DNA from: Leuconostoc lactis
GTDB taxonomy: Bacteria; Bacillota; Bacilli; Lactobacillales; Lactobacillaceae
NCBI RefSeq assembly: GCF_007954625.1
Contig: NZ_CP042420.1
Span: forward strand, 1,500,501 to 1,564,500
DNA length: 64,000 nt
Direction of reading: 5' to 3'
This document shows, in pieces, positions 1 to 9,008 of the stretch. The notes below the pieces were generated by a model. The model worked only from the letters and a program-made list of their open reading frames with translations. It made no database searches and was not told the origin of the DNA. The position numbers and the translations under genes are program-made. Position 1 is the first letter of the stretch. Each line of letters opens with the position of its first letter.

Positions 1-346
1 CCAATACCACAATCGGTAGCAAAAAAATGAGCCCAAATTCTGCGACAACCTGTACACCAATCCACAATAAGGATGGACTTAGCATCACAAACATTATTTG
101 GTTGAGTGCCAGACCAGTATCTCTTAGTCGACGTGTCAGCAAAGCCATATCTGGTACCAGTTTGATAACAGAAAATATCGCAAGACTTTGAAATCCCCAA
201 TACCATGACTGAAAAAAGATGACAGGTATCGCTAATAGCATGAGTTCCAGAACCACATTAATGGCCCGCATCCACCAAAAGTCCAACCGGTAGGCGCCTT
301 CACGAAAATTCAACCCCAGTCGCCAATATTGCCAAGACCTGCTCAT
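1..346 (-). CDS. DUF805-like membrane protein (3' part outside window)
   Basis: Reading minus from an ATG at 346 gives an open frame that runs off the left edge. It starts MSRSWQYWRLGLNFREGAYR and has several hydrophobic stretches, with a cytoplasmic-looking RRLRDTG motif near residue 75. A short aromatic N-terminus, membrane segments and an R-R-L-x-D-T-G motif are typical of DUF805 membrane proteins, whose function is unknown. GGAGAGG lies just upstream of the ATG. It follows the frr terminator, so it is probably transcribed separately. Family call is moderate because the C-terminus is not visible. Confidence 0.6.
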   Translation of the reverse strand, partial: MSRSWQYWRLGLNFREGAYRLDFWWMRAINVVLELMLLAIPVIFFQSWYWGFQSLAIFSVIKLVPDMALLTRRLRDTGLALNQIMFVMLSPSLLWIGVQVVAEFGLIFLLPIVVL

Positions 347-367
347 CACCTCTCCAATCATTTAAAC

Positions 368-398
368 AAAAAGACTTGGTGTGTTACCAAGTCTTTTT
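368..398 (-). terminator. Rho-independent terminator after frr
   Basis: A perfect 13-bp stem (AAAAAGACTTGGT with its complement) around a 5-nt loop, with a T-run on either strand. It closes the pyrH-frr unit. Confidence 0.85.
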
Positions 399-445
399 GT
401 GTCATGTGTTTATCACACACTACTTAAGAAAAATACTAACGTGTG

Positions 446-991
446 TTAGATTGTTAGCAATTCTTTTTCTTTTTCGGCTGCAATCGCATCAATTGCCTTA
501 ATGTTGTCATCCGTCAACTTTTGGATAGCATCTTCAGCTTTACGGGCAACGTCTTCAGGCAATTCCTTGTCCTTTTTCACGCTATCCATTGCATCACGAC
601 GCACATTACGAACTGAAACTTTCGCCTTTTCAGCTTCAGCTTTCACTTGCTTAGCTAATTCCTTACGACCTTCTTCTGTCATTTGTGGAATCGCCAAACG
701 CACAATATTCCCATCTGAAGCTGGATTTAGTCCAAGATCAGACATGTTAATTGCCCGAATGATTTCGTCAAGCACTGACTTATCAAATGGTGTGATCAAC
801 AAGATACGTGCTTCTGGTACTGAGATTGACGCCACTTGATTCAAGGGTGTCATTGCCCCATAATATTCCACTTCAATGCGATCCAAAATACGTGGGTTCG
901 CACGTCCTGTCCGGATACTACCAAGTTCACGTTGTAATGCATCTTGTGCGCCTTGCATACGCGCCTTTGCATCTGTTATATCAAAAGCCAT
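446..991 (-). CDS. frr: Ribosome recycling factor
   Basis: Releases 70S ribosomes from mRNA after termination together with EF-G. The 181-residue length is normal for RRF. The tip motif RTGRANP (residues 27-33), the hinge region EYYGAMTPLNQVASI and the lysine-rich helical C-terminus are family features. Its start overlaps the pyrH stop (TAATG), and its AGGAGG lies inside the end of pyrH, so the two genes are translationally coupled. A strong terminator follows. Confidence 0.97.
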   Translation of the reverse strand: MAFDITDAKARMQGAQDALQRELGSIRTGRANPRILDRIEVEYYGAMTPLNQVASISVPEARILLITPFDKSVLDEIIRAINMSDLGLNPASDGNIVRLAIPQMTEEGRKELAKQVKAEAEKAKVSVRNVRRDAMDSVKKDKELPEDVARKAEDAIQKLTDDNIKAIDAIAAEKEKELLTI

Positions 992-1716
992 TATTTTCCT
1001 CCTGTAACTGTTGTTCCAATATTTTCACCCAATACGACACGCTTCAAATTGCCAGGGGTGTTCAGGTTAAAGACCACAAGTGGCATGTTATTATCCATTG
1101 AAAGTGAGCTTGCGGTTGAGTCCATCACTTTCAAACCTTTTTGCAAAATATCTAAGTGTGTTAATTCAGTAAATTTAACGGCATCCGCATTCTTGTTTGG
1201 ATCAGAATCATAGACGCCGTCCACACCGTTCTTACCCATCAAAATGGCATCCGCGTTAATTTCATTAGCACGCAAAGCTGCCGTTGTATCTGTTGAGAAG
1301 TAAGGTGAACCTGTTCCGGCTGCAAAAATCACAATCCGACCTTTTTCAAGGTGACGAATCGCGCGCCCACGAATATAAGGTTCGGCAATTTGTTGCATCG
1401 TAATGGCTGTTTGTACACGTGTATCAACGCCAGCACGTTCCAAGGCATCTTGTAACACCAAAGCATTCATGGTTGTGCCAAGCATCCCCGTGTAATCGGC
1501 ACGAGAACGTTCCATCCCAACTTTTGATGCGGGTTCACCACGCCAAAGGTTACCACCGCCGACAACAATGGCGATTTGTGTGCCAAGATCGTGTACTTCT
1601 TTCAAATCTTGCGCAATTTCAGAAACTACGGCAAGGTCGATGCCTTGCCCTTTGTCGCCAGCTAATGCTTCGCCCGAAAGTTTCATCAATACACGTTTGT
1701 ATTTAATATCAGTCAT
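991..1716 (-). CDS. pyrH: UMP kinase
   Basis: Phosphorylates UMP to UDP; a hexameric enzyme of the amino-acid kinase fold. The 241 residues show the phosphate loop KLSGEALAG (12-20), GGGNLWRG near 53-60, and the UMP-binding [19 protein letters not shown] segment. It heads a two-gene unit with frr, as in most Firmicutes. The RBS GAGGT precedes the ATG. It has its own extended -10 promoter behind the tsf terminator. Confidence 0.97.
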   Translation of the reverse strand: MTDIKYKRVLMKLSGEALAGDKGQGIDLAVVSEIAQDLKEVHDLGTQIAIVVGGGNLWRGEPASKVGMERSRADYTGMLGTTMNALVLQDALERAGVDTRVQTAITMQQIAEPYIRGRAIRHLEKGRIVIFAAGTGSPYFSTDTTAALRANEINADAILMGKNGVDGVYDSDPNKNADAVKFTELTHLDILQKGLKVMDSTASSLSMDNNMPLVVFNLNTPGNLKRVVLGENIGTTVTGGK

Positions 1717-1744
1717 GATTTACCTCATTTTCATTATCTAGTCC

Positions 1745-1750
1745 ATTATA
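1745..1750 (-). promoter_or_regulatory. Promoter -10 for pyrH-frr
   Basis: On the minus strand the sequence TGGTATAAT is a perfect extended -10 (TGnTATAAT) about 30 nt ahead of pyrH and just after the tsf terminator. No good -35 is visible. Confidence 0.6.
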
Positions 1751-1767
1751 CCAAAATTTCCCGCAAA

Positions 1768-1799
1768 AAAAGTGCGTTATATGAAAATAACGCACTTTT
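1768..1799 (-). terminator. Rho-independent terminator after tsf
   Basis: 13-bp stem AAAAGTGCGTTAT with its complement, 6-nt loop, T-run on the minus strand. Confidence 0.85.
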
Positions 1800-1807
1800 A
1801 TAAGCAA

Positions 1808-2683
1808 TTAACCCAATTGCTTAGCAACTTCTTCGGCCAAATCAGTCACTTTCTTTTCGATACCATCACCAACTTGGTAACGGACAAATGACTTTACTGA
1901 ACCATTTTGTGATGCAATAAATTCGGCAACAGTTTGATCACCATTCTTAACGAACGCTTGATCCAACAATGAAATTTCAGCCAAGAACTTCTTGATACGA
2001 CCTTCAACCATCTTTTCCTTGATGTTGTCAGGCTTACCAGCCAAGTCTTCAGAAGCTAATTGAACAGCCTTTTCCTTTTCAACAACTTCAGCAGGTACAT
2101 CAGCGTCTGATACGTATTGTGGTGCAATGGCAGCAACGTGCATTGCGATGTCCTTAGCAGCTTCTTCAGAGGCACCTTCAACAACAACCAATGCTGAAAT
2201 TGAACCTGCCAAGTGAGAATAAGCACCGAAGTTTTCTGAATCTGCCTTTTCAACAACTGTGAAACGACGCAAAGTGATCTTTTCACCAGTAATTTGTGTT
2301 GTACCGATGATCTTTTCGTTCAAAGTTTGACCAGCTTCAACTTCCAAAGCCAAAGCAGCTTCAACGTCTGCTGGTGAGTTTTCAACGATTGTGTTAGCAA
2401 CAGTCTTCAACAAATCGTTGAATTCAGCGTTACCAGCCACGAAGTCAGTTTCTGAGTTCAATTCGATGATGGCAGCCTTGTTACCCTTAACGGCAACGTA
2501 AGTCATACCTTCAGCAGCAATACGGTCGCCCTTCTTAGCGGCCTTAGCCATACCCTTTTCACGGAGCAAGTCGATTGCCTTGTCAAGGTCACCGTCAGCT
2601 TCAACCAAAGCCTTCTTCGCATCCATCATACCAACAGATGTCTTATCACGTAGTTCTTTTACTTGTGCAGCAGTAATTGCCAT
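1808..2683 (-). CDS. tsf: Elongation factor Ts
   Basis: Guanine-nucleotide exchange factor for EF-Tu. The 291 residues begin with the UBA-like N-domain ([19 protein letters not shown]), followed by the core motif ETDFVAGN near 79-86 that contacts EF-Tu. It sits after rpsB, the usual partner, but here a terminator and a fresh promoter separate them. The RBS GAGGAG precedes the start. Length and sequence are ordinary. Confidence 0.97.
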   Translation of the reverse strand: MAITAAQVKELRDKTSVGMMDAKKALVEADGDLDKAIDLLREKGMAKAAKKGDRIAAEGMTYVAVKGNKAAIIELNSETDFVAGNAEFNDLLKTVANTIVENSPADVEAALALEVEAGQTLNEKIIGTTQITGEKITLRRFTVVEKADSENFGAYSHLAGSISALVVVEGASEEAAKDIAMHVAAIAPQYVSDADVPAEVVEKEKAVQLASEDLAGKPDNIKEKMVEGRIKKFLAEISLLDQAFVKNGDQTVAEFIASQNGSVKSFVRYQVGDGIEKKVTDLAEEVAKQLG

Positions 2684-2715
2684 TATATTGCTCCTCTAAA
2701 AATGTTTATAAGTTT

Positions 2716-2721
2716 ATTATA
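2716..2721 (-). promoter_or_regulatory. Promoter -10 for tsf
   Basis: TGCTATAAT on the minus strand is a perfect extended -10 about 30 nt before tsf; the -35 is poor. Confidence 0.6.
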
Positions 2722-2751
2722 GCATGATTTGTTCTGGTTTCGAACAAATAA

Positions 2752-2792
2752 AAATGCCGTTTCCGCGTCCCAAACAGGTCCGCAGGAACGGC
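2752..2792 (-). terminator. Rho-independent terminator after rpsB
   Basis: GCCGTT(T)CC...GGAACGGC hairpin with one bulge, extended by CGC/GCG, followed on the minus strand by ATTTTTATTT. Confidence 0.8.
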
Positions 2793-2815
2793 AAATGTCA
2801 TTTAAATCTTACTGA

Positions 2816-3592
2816 TTAGTTGTTGCCTTCTTCGACAATGCTAACAATTTCTTCGATTGATTCTGTTGTTTCATCGCCTTCAACGAATGCATCTTCAGGT
2901 GCTGAATCTTGACCTTGACGACCTTCGATAATAGCATCAGCCATCTTTGAAGTGATCAAACGAACGGCACGAATAGCGTCATCGTTTGCAGGAATCTTAA
3001 CGTCAACCACTTCAGGGTTAGCGTTTGTGTCGATCATTGCCACAACAGGAATGTTCAACATGTTAGCTTCCTTAACGGCGATTTCTTCCTTCTTAGGATC
3101 AACAACGAACAAAACGTCTGGCAAACCAGGCATGTCCTTGATACCACCCAAGAACTTGTTCAACTTTTCGCGTTGCTTGTTCAACAACACAACTTCCTTC
3201 TTAGGCAATTGGTCAAATGTGCCGTCTTCGGCCATTGCTTCCAAATCCTTCAAACGTTGGATACGTGTCTTGATTGTGTTCCAGTTTGTCAAAGTACCAC
3301 CCAACCAACGGTGGTTGATGTAGTATTGACCAGCGCGTGTTGCTTCTTCAGCAATTGCGTCTGAAGCTTGCTTCTTTGTCCCAACGAACAAGAAAGTTGC
3401 GCCATCAGCTGATGCGTTACGCATGAAGTTGTAAGCTTCATCAACTAACTTAACTGTCTTTTGCAAATCGATGATGTGAATACCATTACGTTCTGTAAAG
3501 ATAAATTCATCCATCTTTGGGTCCCAACGACGTGTTTGGTGACCGAAGTGTACTCCTGCTTCGAGGAGTTCTTTCATTGAAATAACTGCCAT
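2816..3592 (-). CDS. rpsB: 30S ribosomal protein S2
   Basis: Small-subunit protein needed for S1 docking and 30S activity. The start is set at [19 protein letters not shown] because a perfect AGGAGG lies 8 nt upstream; an in-frame ATG 15 codons earlier has no such site. This gives 258 residues, with [15 protein letters not shown] and the [10 protein letters not shown] segment typical of S2, and an acidic C-terminal tail. A leader of about 100 nt precedes it, a usual place for S2 autoregulation. Confidence 0.97.
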   Translation of the reverse strand: MAVISMKELLEAGVHFGHQTRRWDPKMDEFIFTERNGIHIIDLQKTVKLVDEAYNFMRNASADGATFLFVGTKKQASDAIAEEATRAGQYYINHRWLGGTLTNWNTIKTRIQRLKDLEAMAEDGTFDQLPKKEVVLLNKQREKLNKFLGGIKDMPGLPDVLFVVDPKKEEIAVKEANMLNIPVVAMIDTNANPEVVDVKIPANDDAIRAVRLITSKMADAIIEGRQGQDSAPEDAFVEGDETTESIEEIVSIVEEGNN

Positions 3593-3698
3593 GATGTGGC
3601 CTCCTAGGTTTTTTCCGCCGACAAATTCGACATTCACACTGACATTGCTGCACCTATGTGAACTCGTTTGCCGTGTGTATTTGTTGCTTTTGACAACA
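3593..3698 (-). ncRNA. rpsB mRNA leader (possible S2 autoregulatory leader)
   Basis: About 100 nt lie between the predicted transcription start and the rpsB ribosome binding site, without an open frame and with short self-complementary stretches. Ribosomal protein S2 leaders are known in Firmicutes; I see the right position and length but did not match a consensus. Confidence 0.35.
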
Positions 3699-3704
3699 GT
3701 TAAT

Positions 3705-3732
3705 ATTATACAGTGTTTCAGATATAAATCAA
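3705..3732 (-). promoter_or_regulatory. rpsB promoter
   Basis: TTGATT (3727-3732) and TATAAT (3705-3710) on the minus strand with a 16-bp spacer. Confidence 0.75.
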
Positions 3733-3733
3733 G

Positions 3734-4015
3734 CTATTTTTCCCAAATTGTGGCTGAAACACCACGTGTCACTAGGAAAGCTTCTTTTTTAGCGCGGGTT
3801 AACCGTTTAAAAGCCGCTTCGGCACGTAACGCATCGCCTTTCGTGGCAAAACTTTCCGAATAAATGAGTTGCAACGGATGTCGTGATTTAACTCGGGTGA
3901 ATTTCGCGCCTTGCCCTTTTTCGTGCGTGGCTAACCGCCGCTGCACATCATCGGTAAAGCCACCATAAAAGTAGCCATCCGCTGTATAAAGCACATAAAA
4001 AAAGTAGGGTTTCAT
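3734..4015 (-). CDS. GIY-YIG nuclease-like protein (YazA type, UPF0213)
   Basis: Small 93-residue GIY-YIG domain protein. FYVLYTADGYFYGGFTDDVQRRL is the domain core, with Y-V-L in place of G-I-Y and F-Y-G-G in place of Y-I-G, plus the conserved arginine; a later glutamate-rich helix follows. The start is placed at the ATG that overlaps the methyltransferase stop (ATGA), not at a GTG three codons earlier. The yabB-yazA pairing is conserved in Bacilli, which supports the call. The substrate is unknown; a role in repair or RNA processing is only suggested. Confidence 0.85.
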   Translation of the reverse strand: MKPYFFYVLYTADGYFYGGFTDDVQRRLATHEKGQGAKFTRVKSRHPLQLIYSESFATKGDALRAEAAFKRLTRAKKEAFLVTRGVSATIWEK

Positions 4016-4776
4016 TTTGGCCACGCTTGTCCGTACAAAATCGTCTTAACCGTCTCTGTGTAATCATTATCGGCGGTATAGGCCACAATGGGTGGCATAA
4101 TCCGCACACCACCTGGTTTCCCAGCTTTGATGGCTTCGACGAGTACCATATTGGCTTCTCGATCAGCCTTGCCATAAACAAACTGCACGCGTTTAATCAT
4201 CAACTTGCGCTGCGCAAAGGTAGCAAAAATGTCAGCCAACCGATCTGGCCGGTGCACCATATAGAACTTGCCGTTGTTTTTAAGTAATTTATTGGCAACC
4301 TGCGCCAAACCAGGCAAATCAATCGTGACCTCGTGCCGAGCAATCTCATAATGTTGGTCGTTATTAGTCTTCGTCGTGTCATTTAAGGGAAAATAAGGGG
4401 GATTAGATAGCACCGTTTCGGCTGATCCTGGTTGAATGACATCAAAAATGGCTTTCATATCTGCTTGTACCACCGACACACGATCTTGCAAGCCATTGAG
4501 TGCCACACTACGTTGCGCCATTTCAGCGAGTTCGGGTTGAATCTCAACTAAGGTGATTGGCCCCGTCACCTTTGGGGCATAAAACAAGCCAACTGCCCCA
4601 GTGCCAGCACCGAGATCGACAGTCAAGCCGCTGCCTTTGCCTTTCACGCCAGCAAAATAAGCCAATAAAATGGCATCGAGCGAATAGGCGAACATATCTG
4701 GATTTTGAATAATACGAATGTTTTGTGCTGGTAAACCATCAAGTCGTTCACCTTGTTTAAGAATTGGTTCAATCAT
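4012..4776 (-). CDS. tRNA1(Val) adenine-37 N6-methyltransferase family (YabB/TrmN6)
   Basis: SAM-dependent methyltransferase of the TrmN6/YabB group, expected to methylate A37 in a tRNA. DLGAGTGAVGL is the SAM loop and SNPPYF the N6-adenine catalytic motif. The start is put at MIEPILKQGERLDGL, giving 254 residues and matching the family's N-terminus; a frame extension of 20 residues upstream lacks a ribosome site and overlaps the divergent plsC promoter. It is co-transcribed with the GIY-YIG gene through an ATGA overlap. Confidence 0.88.
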   Translation of the reverse strand: MIEPILKQGERLDGLPAQNIRIIQNPDMFAYSLDAILLAYFAGVKGKGSGLTVDLGAGTGAVGLFYAPKVTGPITLVEIQPELAEMAQRSVALNGLQDRVSVVQADMKAIFDVIQPGSAETVLSNPPYFPLNDTTKTNNDQHYEIARHEVTIDLPGLAQVANKLLKNNGKFYMVHRPDRLADIFATFAQRKLMIKRVQFVYGKADREANMVLVEAIKAGKPGGVRIMPPIVAYTADNDYTETVKTILYGQAWPK

Positions 4777-4805
4777 TGTTTTTTTCTCGCGATATCGTGT
4801 AAAAT
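4776..4805 (+). promoter_or_regulatory. plsC promoter
   Basis: TTGTTT (4776-4781), 18-bp spacer, TAAAAT (4800-4805), about 30 nt ahead of plsC and overlapping the divergent methyltransferase start. Confidence 0.5.
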
Positions 4806-4834
4806 AGTTAGGACAGTTTATGAGGTGAATTAGC

Positions 4835-5470
4835 ATGAAATTTTATGACGTACTCCACGGCATTGTCGTTGGCTTGATTTGGACAATTAACGGTCGCATT
4901 AAATATATGCACCGTGATCGTCTCCCCGTCAACGATAATTATATCCTTGTTGGCCCTCACCGTTCTTGGTGGGATCCCGTTTGGTATGCCGTAGCCGCCT
5001 ATCCCAAGCACTTCATTTTTATGGCAAAAATTGAATTGTTTAAGTTCCCCCCACTTGCTTGGCTCATCCGATCCGCTGGTGCGTTCCCTGTGGATCGTGA
5101 AAACGTTGGGCCCAGTGTGATTAAAGTCCCAGTGCGTGAATTGAAATCTGGTAACCGGTCACTGATCATGTTCCCTTCTGGTTCACGCCACAGTGCGGAA
5201 CTCAAATCTGGCACCATCTTAATTGCCAAGATGTCTGGTAAAGCCATTGTACCGGCTGTGTATCAAGGCCCAGTTAAGTTTAGTCAACTTTTCAAGCGCA
5301 ACAATACGACGATTAATTTCGGGGAACCGATTGTGGTTGATCGCAAGGATAAGTTGGACAAAGAAAACATTACCAAATATACACAAATGATTCAAGATGC
5401 GTTTGATCGCTTAGACCAAGAAATCAATCCTGATTTTGTCTATGTTGATCCAAAACGCGAAAAAAAATAA
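4835..5470 (+). CDS. plsC: 1-acyl-glycerol-3-phosphate acyltransferase
   Basis: Acylates lysophosphatidic acid to phosphatidic acid at the inner face of the membrane. In 211 residues, the catalytic HX4D box is HRSWWD (about 43-48) and the later FPSGSR block replaces the more usual FPEGTR. A hydrophobic N-terminal region would anchor it. GAGGTG precedes the ATG. It is one of few plus-strand genes here and is transcribed alone, ending at a shared bidirectional terminator with yneF. Confidence 0.9.
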   Translation: MKFYDVLHGIVVGLIWTINGRIKYMHRDRLPVNDNYILVGPHRSWWDPVWYAVAAYPKHFIFMAKIELFKFPPLAWLIRSAGAFPVDRENVGPSVIKVPVRELKSGNRSLIMFPSGSRHSAELKSGTILIAKMSGKAIVPAVYQGPVKFSQLFKRNNTTINFGEPIVVDRKDKLDKENITKYTQMIQDAFDRLDQEINPDFVYVDPKREKK

Positions 5471-5490
5471 GCCTTCTGGCTTATTTTTTT
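5461..5490. terminator. Bidirectional terminator between plsC and yneF
   Basis: AAAAAAATAAGCC / GGCTTATTTTTTT stem with a TTCT loop; A- and T-runs serve both converging genes. Confidence 0.85.
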
Positions 5491-5714
5491 TGTGCACGTT
5501 CGCTTTGTTGCTTCATTTGTGCCATCATTTGTGCCAACTTCTTTTGTGATGGCTTTTGTCCCATTGACATCATCATTGATTTCATCATTTCTTCTGAAAT
5601 CGGTGGGTTTTTGGCAAGATAATTCTTCATGGCGTTACGTGCAAGGAAGAAACCTGCGATCAAGCCGATAACCAAGCCAATAACGAAAATCAAGATTGAA
5701 AGTCCTGTGTTCAT
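5481..5714 (-). CDS. yneF: YneF-family membrane protein (UPF0154)
   Basis: A 77-residue single-pass protein. Residues 4-25 ([20 protein letters not shown]) form the membrane helix, followed by [19 protein letters not shown], the UPF0154 hallmark, and a Met/Gln/Lys-rich tail. Function is unknown in all species. AAGGGG precedes the ATG. Transcribed alone from an extended -10 promoter divergent from lexA. Confidence 0.88.
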   Translation of the reverse strand: MNTGLSILIFVIGLVIGLIAGFFLARNAMKNYLAKNPPISEEMMKSMMMSMGQKPSQKKLAQMMAQMKQQSERAQKK

Positions 5715-5750
5715 GGTTAAATAACCCCTTAATAAAATTGTCTACCAACC

Positions 5751-5756
5751 ATTATA
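5751..5756 (-). promoter_or_regulatory. Promoter -10 for yneF
   Basis: TGTTATAAT on the minus strand, a perfect extended -10 about 35 nt before yneF. Confidence 0.55.
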
Positions 5757-5914
5757 ACACAAAATTCAGGTCGACAGGACGATTAGCCAGATGAATACAG
5801 CCCGTAAAATATCTTATTGTCACATTTTTTAGCCATCACACCGTCATCCGTGGTCGTCGTTTTCAAATTTTTGTTAAAGATTCCCCCTATTTATAGGACG
5901 TTATTGCCGAAAAA

Positions 5915-5928
5915 CGAACAAACGTTTG
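5915..5928. promoter_or_regulatory. LexA SOS box
   Basis: CGAACAAACGTTTG fits the Gram-positive SOS box (CGAAC-n4-GTTYG). It overlaps the -35 of the lexA promoter, so LexA should repress its own gene. Confidence 0.9.
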
Positions 5929-5954
5929 ATTTCTGTTCCCACTTTCGCTATAAT
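5926..5954 (+). promoter_or_regulatory. lexA promoter
   Basis: TTGATT (5926-5931), 17-bp spacer, TATAAT (5949-5954). Confidence 0.85.
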
Positions 5955-5996
5955 GAAGTCATATTAAATCACTTATCATTAAGGAATATACCCATC

Positions 5997-6638
5997 ATGG
6001 CAATCAAAATTCAAGAAAGCAAACAACTCCAAGTGTTGCGCTTTATTCATGAAGCGCAAACCAATAACGGTTATCCGCCAACGGTTCGCGAAGTTGGTGA
6101 AGCAGTCGGTCTCTCGTCTTCTTCTACAATCCACGGGCACATCGAACGCCTAGTGAAGAAAGGCTACTTATTAAAAGATGCTTCAAAACCACGCGCCCGT
6201 GCGATTGAAGTAACGGATTTAGGACTAGAAGCGTTAGGTGTGTCAACCACACCTGGTCGCATTCCTGTTCTTGGTCAAGTAACAGCCGGTACGCCCATTC
6301 TCGCGGTTGAAGAAGAAGCGACTGAGTTTTTCCCAATTCCAGATAACTTGATGCAGTTTGATGGCGATATGTTTATGCTCAACGTCCGCGGGAACTCAAT
6401 GGTGAACATCGGTATCTTAGACGGTGACAAAGTCATTGTGCGTAAGCAAGATAACGCTGATAATGGTGATGTGGTTGTCGCAATGAATGACGATGACGAA
6501 GCCACCGTTAAGCGTTTCTTCCGTGAAGCCGATCATTTCCGGTTACAACCTGAAAATGACGCTATGGCACCCATTATTTTAGATAGTGTCACCATTCTTG
6601 GTAAAGTCATTGGCTTATACCGCGATGCCATTTATTAA
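5997..6638 (+). CDS. lexA: LexA SOS repressor
   Basis: Represses DNA-damage genes and self-cleaves when RecA is activated. The start is [10 protein letters not shown], giving 213 residues; a longer open frame upstream runs through the promoter and SOS box, so it is not coding. The winged HTH spans about 1-70 ([23 protein letters not shown]). The cleavage site is Ala97-Gly98 and the protease dyad Ser133 (GNSMV) and Lys172. Autoregulation is indicated by the SOS box on its promoter. A terminator follows. Confidence 0.97.
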   Translation: MAIKIQESKQLQVLRFIHEAQTNNGYPPTVREVGEAVGLSSSSTIHGHIERLVKKGYLLKDASKPRARAIEVTDLGLEALGVSTTPGRIPVLGQVTAGTPILAVEEEATEFFPIPDNLMQFDGDMFMLNVRGNSMVNIGILDGDKVIVRKQDNADNGDVVVAMNDDDEATVKRFFREADHFRLQPENDAMAPIILDSVTILGKVIGLYRDAIY

Positions 6639-6640
6639 TC

Positions 6641-6677
6641 AAAAAAGCTGAACGACTCTCGTCGTTCAGCTTTTTTT
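6641..6677. terminator. Bidirectional terminator between lexA and pyrE
   Basis: 16-bp stem AAAAAAGCTGAACGAC with its complement around TCTC; serves converging lexA and the pyr operon. Confidence 0.88.
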
Positions 6678-6683
6678 ACTTGT

Positions 6684-7316
6684 TTAAGCTTGCCAATCAG
6701 CTGGTGATTGTTGCCATGCTTTTAACGTTGCCAATTGCGAGGCGTTCAAATCGCCTCGCGCAATGGCAGCATCAATGAGTTGTGAATAGGTTGTCAAGGA
6801 TTGAAATGTTAATCCGGCTTGTGCAAAGTTAGCCACGCCAGCGGGCAATTCATATGAAAAGATTGAGACAACACCCAATACGTCAGCGCCTGACTTGCGA
6901 ACCGCTTCAACAGCACCTAAAACTGACCCACCAGTTGAAATTAAATCATCAATGAGGACCACTTTTTTACCAGCCACGTCAGCCCCTTCTGTTTGCCGAC
7001 CGGCACCGTGATCTTTTGGCTTTGAGCGGACATAAATCATGGGCTTGTTCAACGTTTCGGCTACCCAAGCCGCGTGTGGGATACCAGCCGTGGCGACACC
7101 ACCGATGATTTCAACATCCCCATAATGGGTCGTAATGAGTTCTGCCAAACCCTTAAAAATATTTTGACGAACTTCAGGAAAGCCAATCGTCATTCGGTTA
7201 TCCGTATAAATTGGGCTTTTAATACCAGAGGCCCAAGTAAAGGGAGCTTCCGGTGAAAACTTCACGGCCCCAATCTTTAATAAATCATTTGCGACTTGTG
7301 TTGCATATTCTGTCAT
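6684..7316 (-). CDS. pyrE: Orotate phosphoribosyltransferase
   Basis: Converts orotate plus PRPP to OMP. 210 residues; the PRPP-binding loop VVLIDDLISTGGS is at 119-131 and the flexible-loop segment RSKPKDHGAGRQTEG near 97-111. Last gene of the pyrimidine operon; its ATG overlaps the pyrF stop (ATGA), so coupling to pyrF, the next enzyme in the path, is expected. A terminator shared with lexA ends the transcript. Confidence 0.96.
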   Translation of the reverse strand: MTEYATQVANDLLKIGAVKFSPEAPFTWASGIKSPIYTDNRMTIGFPEVRQNIFKGLAELITTHYGDVEIIGGVATAGIPHAAWVAETLNKPMIYVRSKPKDHGAGRQTEGADVAGKKVVLIDDLISTGGSVLGAVEAVRKSGADVLGVVSIFSYELPAGVANFAQAGLTFQSLTTYSQLIDAAIARGDLNASQLATLKAWQQSPADWQA

Positions 7317-8011
7317 GCTTCATTTCCCCATTCTGCCATAACGCGTTGGTAAGCAACAACTGGCGTTTGTGCTTTTGTAATTGAACGACCGACAACCAGA
7401 CCCGTGGCACCTGACTCGCGGGCAACGGCTGGTGTTGTAATGCGTGCTTGGTCATCAGCGGCATCACCGGCCAAACGAATGCCAGGTGTAATGCGTAGGA
7501 AATCATCAGCCGTCACAGCCCGAATGAGTCCAGCTTCCCCTGGCGCACTAATCGTGCCATCCACCCCAGCGGCATAGGCCAACTTCGCCAAATGCTGCAC
7601 ACTATCAGCCATTGATAATGGCGTTTGCTGCGTTGCTTGCATCTCCGCTTCTGAAAATGAGGTGAGTTGTGTGACTGCCAGAATTTTCATGTTGGCGCCT
7701 TTATTAGCAACCGCCTGCGCCAACATTTTGGTCCCACCAGCGGCATGAACGGTCAAATATTGCACGTCCAGTTGCGCAAGGCGTGCCACAGCATGCCCAA
7801 CGGTATTTGGAATATCGTAAAGTTTAAGATCTAAAAAGACGGTAAAGCCTTGTTGGCGTAATTCACGCACAAATTCTGGTCCGGCTGCGTAAAACAGTTC
7901 CATCCCAACCTTCACAGCTGGTTGTTCGGGTAAGTCACGAAATGGTACCAAAAACGCTTGCGCACTGGCAGCATCCGGAAAATCTAAGGCAATAAAAACA
8001 GGTGCAGTCAT
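7313..8011 (-). CDS. pyrF: Orotidine-5'-phosphate decarboxylase
   Basis: Makes UMP from OMP. The start chosen is MTAPVFIALDF, with AAAGGA upstream; two earlier in-frame ATGs would add 3-5 residues. The catalytic DxKxxD is Asp61-Lys63-Asp66 within LDLKLYDIPNT, and the phosphate-binding Arg is in the C-terminal GLVVGRSI. 232 residues, normal for the family. Overlaps pyrE by 4 nt. Confidence 0.96.
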   Translation of the reverse strand: MTAPVFIALDFPDAASAQAFLVPFRDLPEQPAVKVGMELFYAAGPEFVRELRQQGFTVFLDLKLYDIPNTVGHAVARLAQLDVQYLTVHAAGGTKMLAQAVANKGANMKILAVTQLTSFSEAEMQATQQTPLSMADSVQHLAKLAYAAGVDGTISAPGEAGLIRAVTADDFLRITPGIRLAGDAADDQARITTPAVARESGATGLVVGRSITKAQTPVVAYQRVMAEWGNEA

Positions 8012-8028
8012 CAGCATTCCTTTCAACT

Positions 8029-8958
8029 TCAGTTCTGTGAGTTTTTAAACGTGTTCGTCACGGCTTGCACATCGTCAAAACCATAGCGATCGAGGGCTTC
8101 AGGCAGCGCTGCAATGATGTCTAACATCGTGTCTGGTTTTTCGGCCAACACGGAACCGACTTGGACAGCACTCGCACCAGCCATCAGCATTTCTAAGGCG
8201 TCATCGACTGTGCGAATCCCACCAACTCCAATCACTGGAATTGTCACAGTTTGGGCAACTTCATATACAAACCGGACTGCGATCGGATGAATCGCTGCCC
8301 CAGACATACCACCTGTACCACGTGCTAATTGTGGCGCACGGGTATTCAAGTCAAAGCGCATCCCTACTACCGTGTTAATCAAGACAATGCCGTCAGCACC
8401 CGCTGCTTCAACCGCTTTAGCAATCGGTTTGATATCCGTCACATTAGGTGACAACTTGGCATATATTGGCAAATCCGTCACAGTTTTTACCGCCGTAATC
8501 ACTTCTGCTGCAGCTTGTGCATCCACCCCAAAGGCCATACCCCCACGATCCACGTTTGGACATGATAGGTTCACCTCAATGGCCGTGATATGCCCCGTTG
8601 TAGATAACAACTTTGCTAAATCACGATACTCTTGAACGGATTCACCTGCAATAGATGCCATCACTGGGAGTTCACCGGCATATTTTGCCGTAATTTTTGG
8701 CAATAAATCAGCCATGACCTGCTCAACACCTGGATTAGCCAAACCAACAGAGTTCATCACCCCACTGGTGATGTTAATAACCCAAGGTTGTGGATTCCCT
8801 GCACGTTGCGCCATGGTAATCGTCTTTGTCACCAAGGCACCTGTTTTTTCAATCCCGTACATATCTTCCAGGCCAAAATATACAGCCCCTGCTGAATTCA
8901 TAATCGGATTTTTCAAGTCTAAGCCTGGTAACTTTACTGCTAAGCGTTGCTGTGTCAT
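8029..8958 (-). CDS. pyrD: Dihydroorotate dehydrogenase, class 1 (PyrDB-like)
   Basis: Oxidises dihydroorotate to orotate using FMN, in the cytosol. In 309 residues, the catalytic base is Cys133 in NLSCPN, and GTGGMSGAAI and GVGGIRT are FMN-phosphate loops. The S-C-P-N motif is that of class 1B, which normally pairs with the Fe-S/FAD subunit PyrK, but no pyrK is present in this operon. The same gene order without pyrK occurs in Lactobacillus plantarum. The electron acceptor here is therefore uncertain. Confidence 0.92.
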   Translation of the reverse strand: MTQQRLAVKLPGLDLKNPIMNSAGAVYFGLEDMYGIEKTGALVTKTITMAQRAGNPQPWVINITSGVMNSVGLANPGVEQVMADLLPKITAKYAGELPVMASIAGESVQEYRDLAKLLSTTGHITAIEVNLSCPNVDRGGMAFGVDAQAAAEVITAVKTVTDLPIYAKLSPNVTDIKPIAKAVEAAGADGIVLINTVVGMRFDLNTRAPQLARGTGGMSGAAIHPIAVRFVYEVAQTVTIPVIGVGGIRTVDDALEMLMAGASAVQVGSVLAEKPDTMLDIIAALPEALDRYGFDDVQAVTNTFKNSQN

Positions 8959-9008
8959 TTTCTTCTCCTAATTTGTCTCACTGGACAATTTTATTAGTAC
9001 TGCAGGTA

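Noticed and set aside
5817..5996. N-terminal extension of LexA by 60 codons
   Set aside because: It crosses the SOS box and promoter; the family start with HTH is at 5997.
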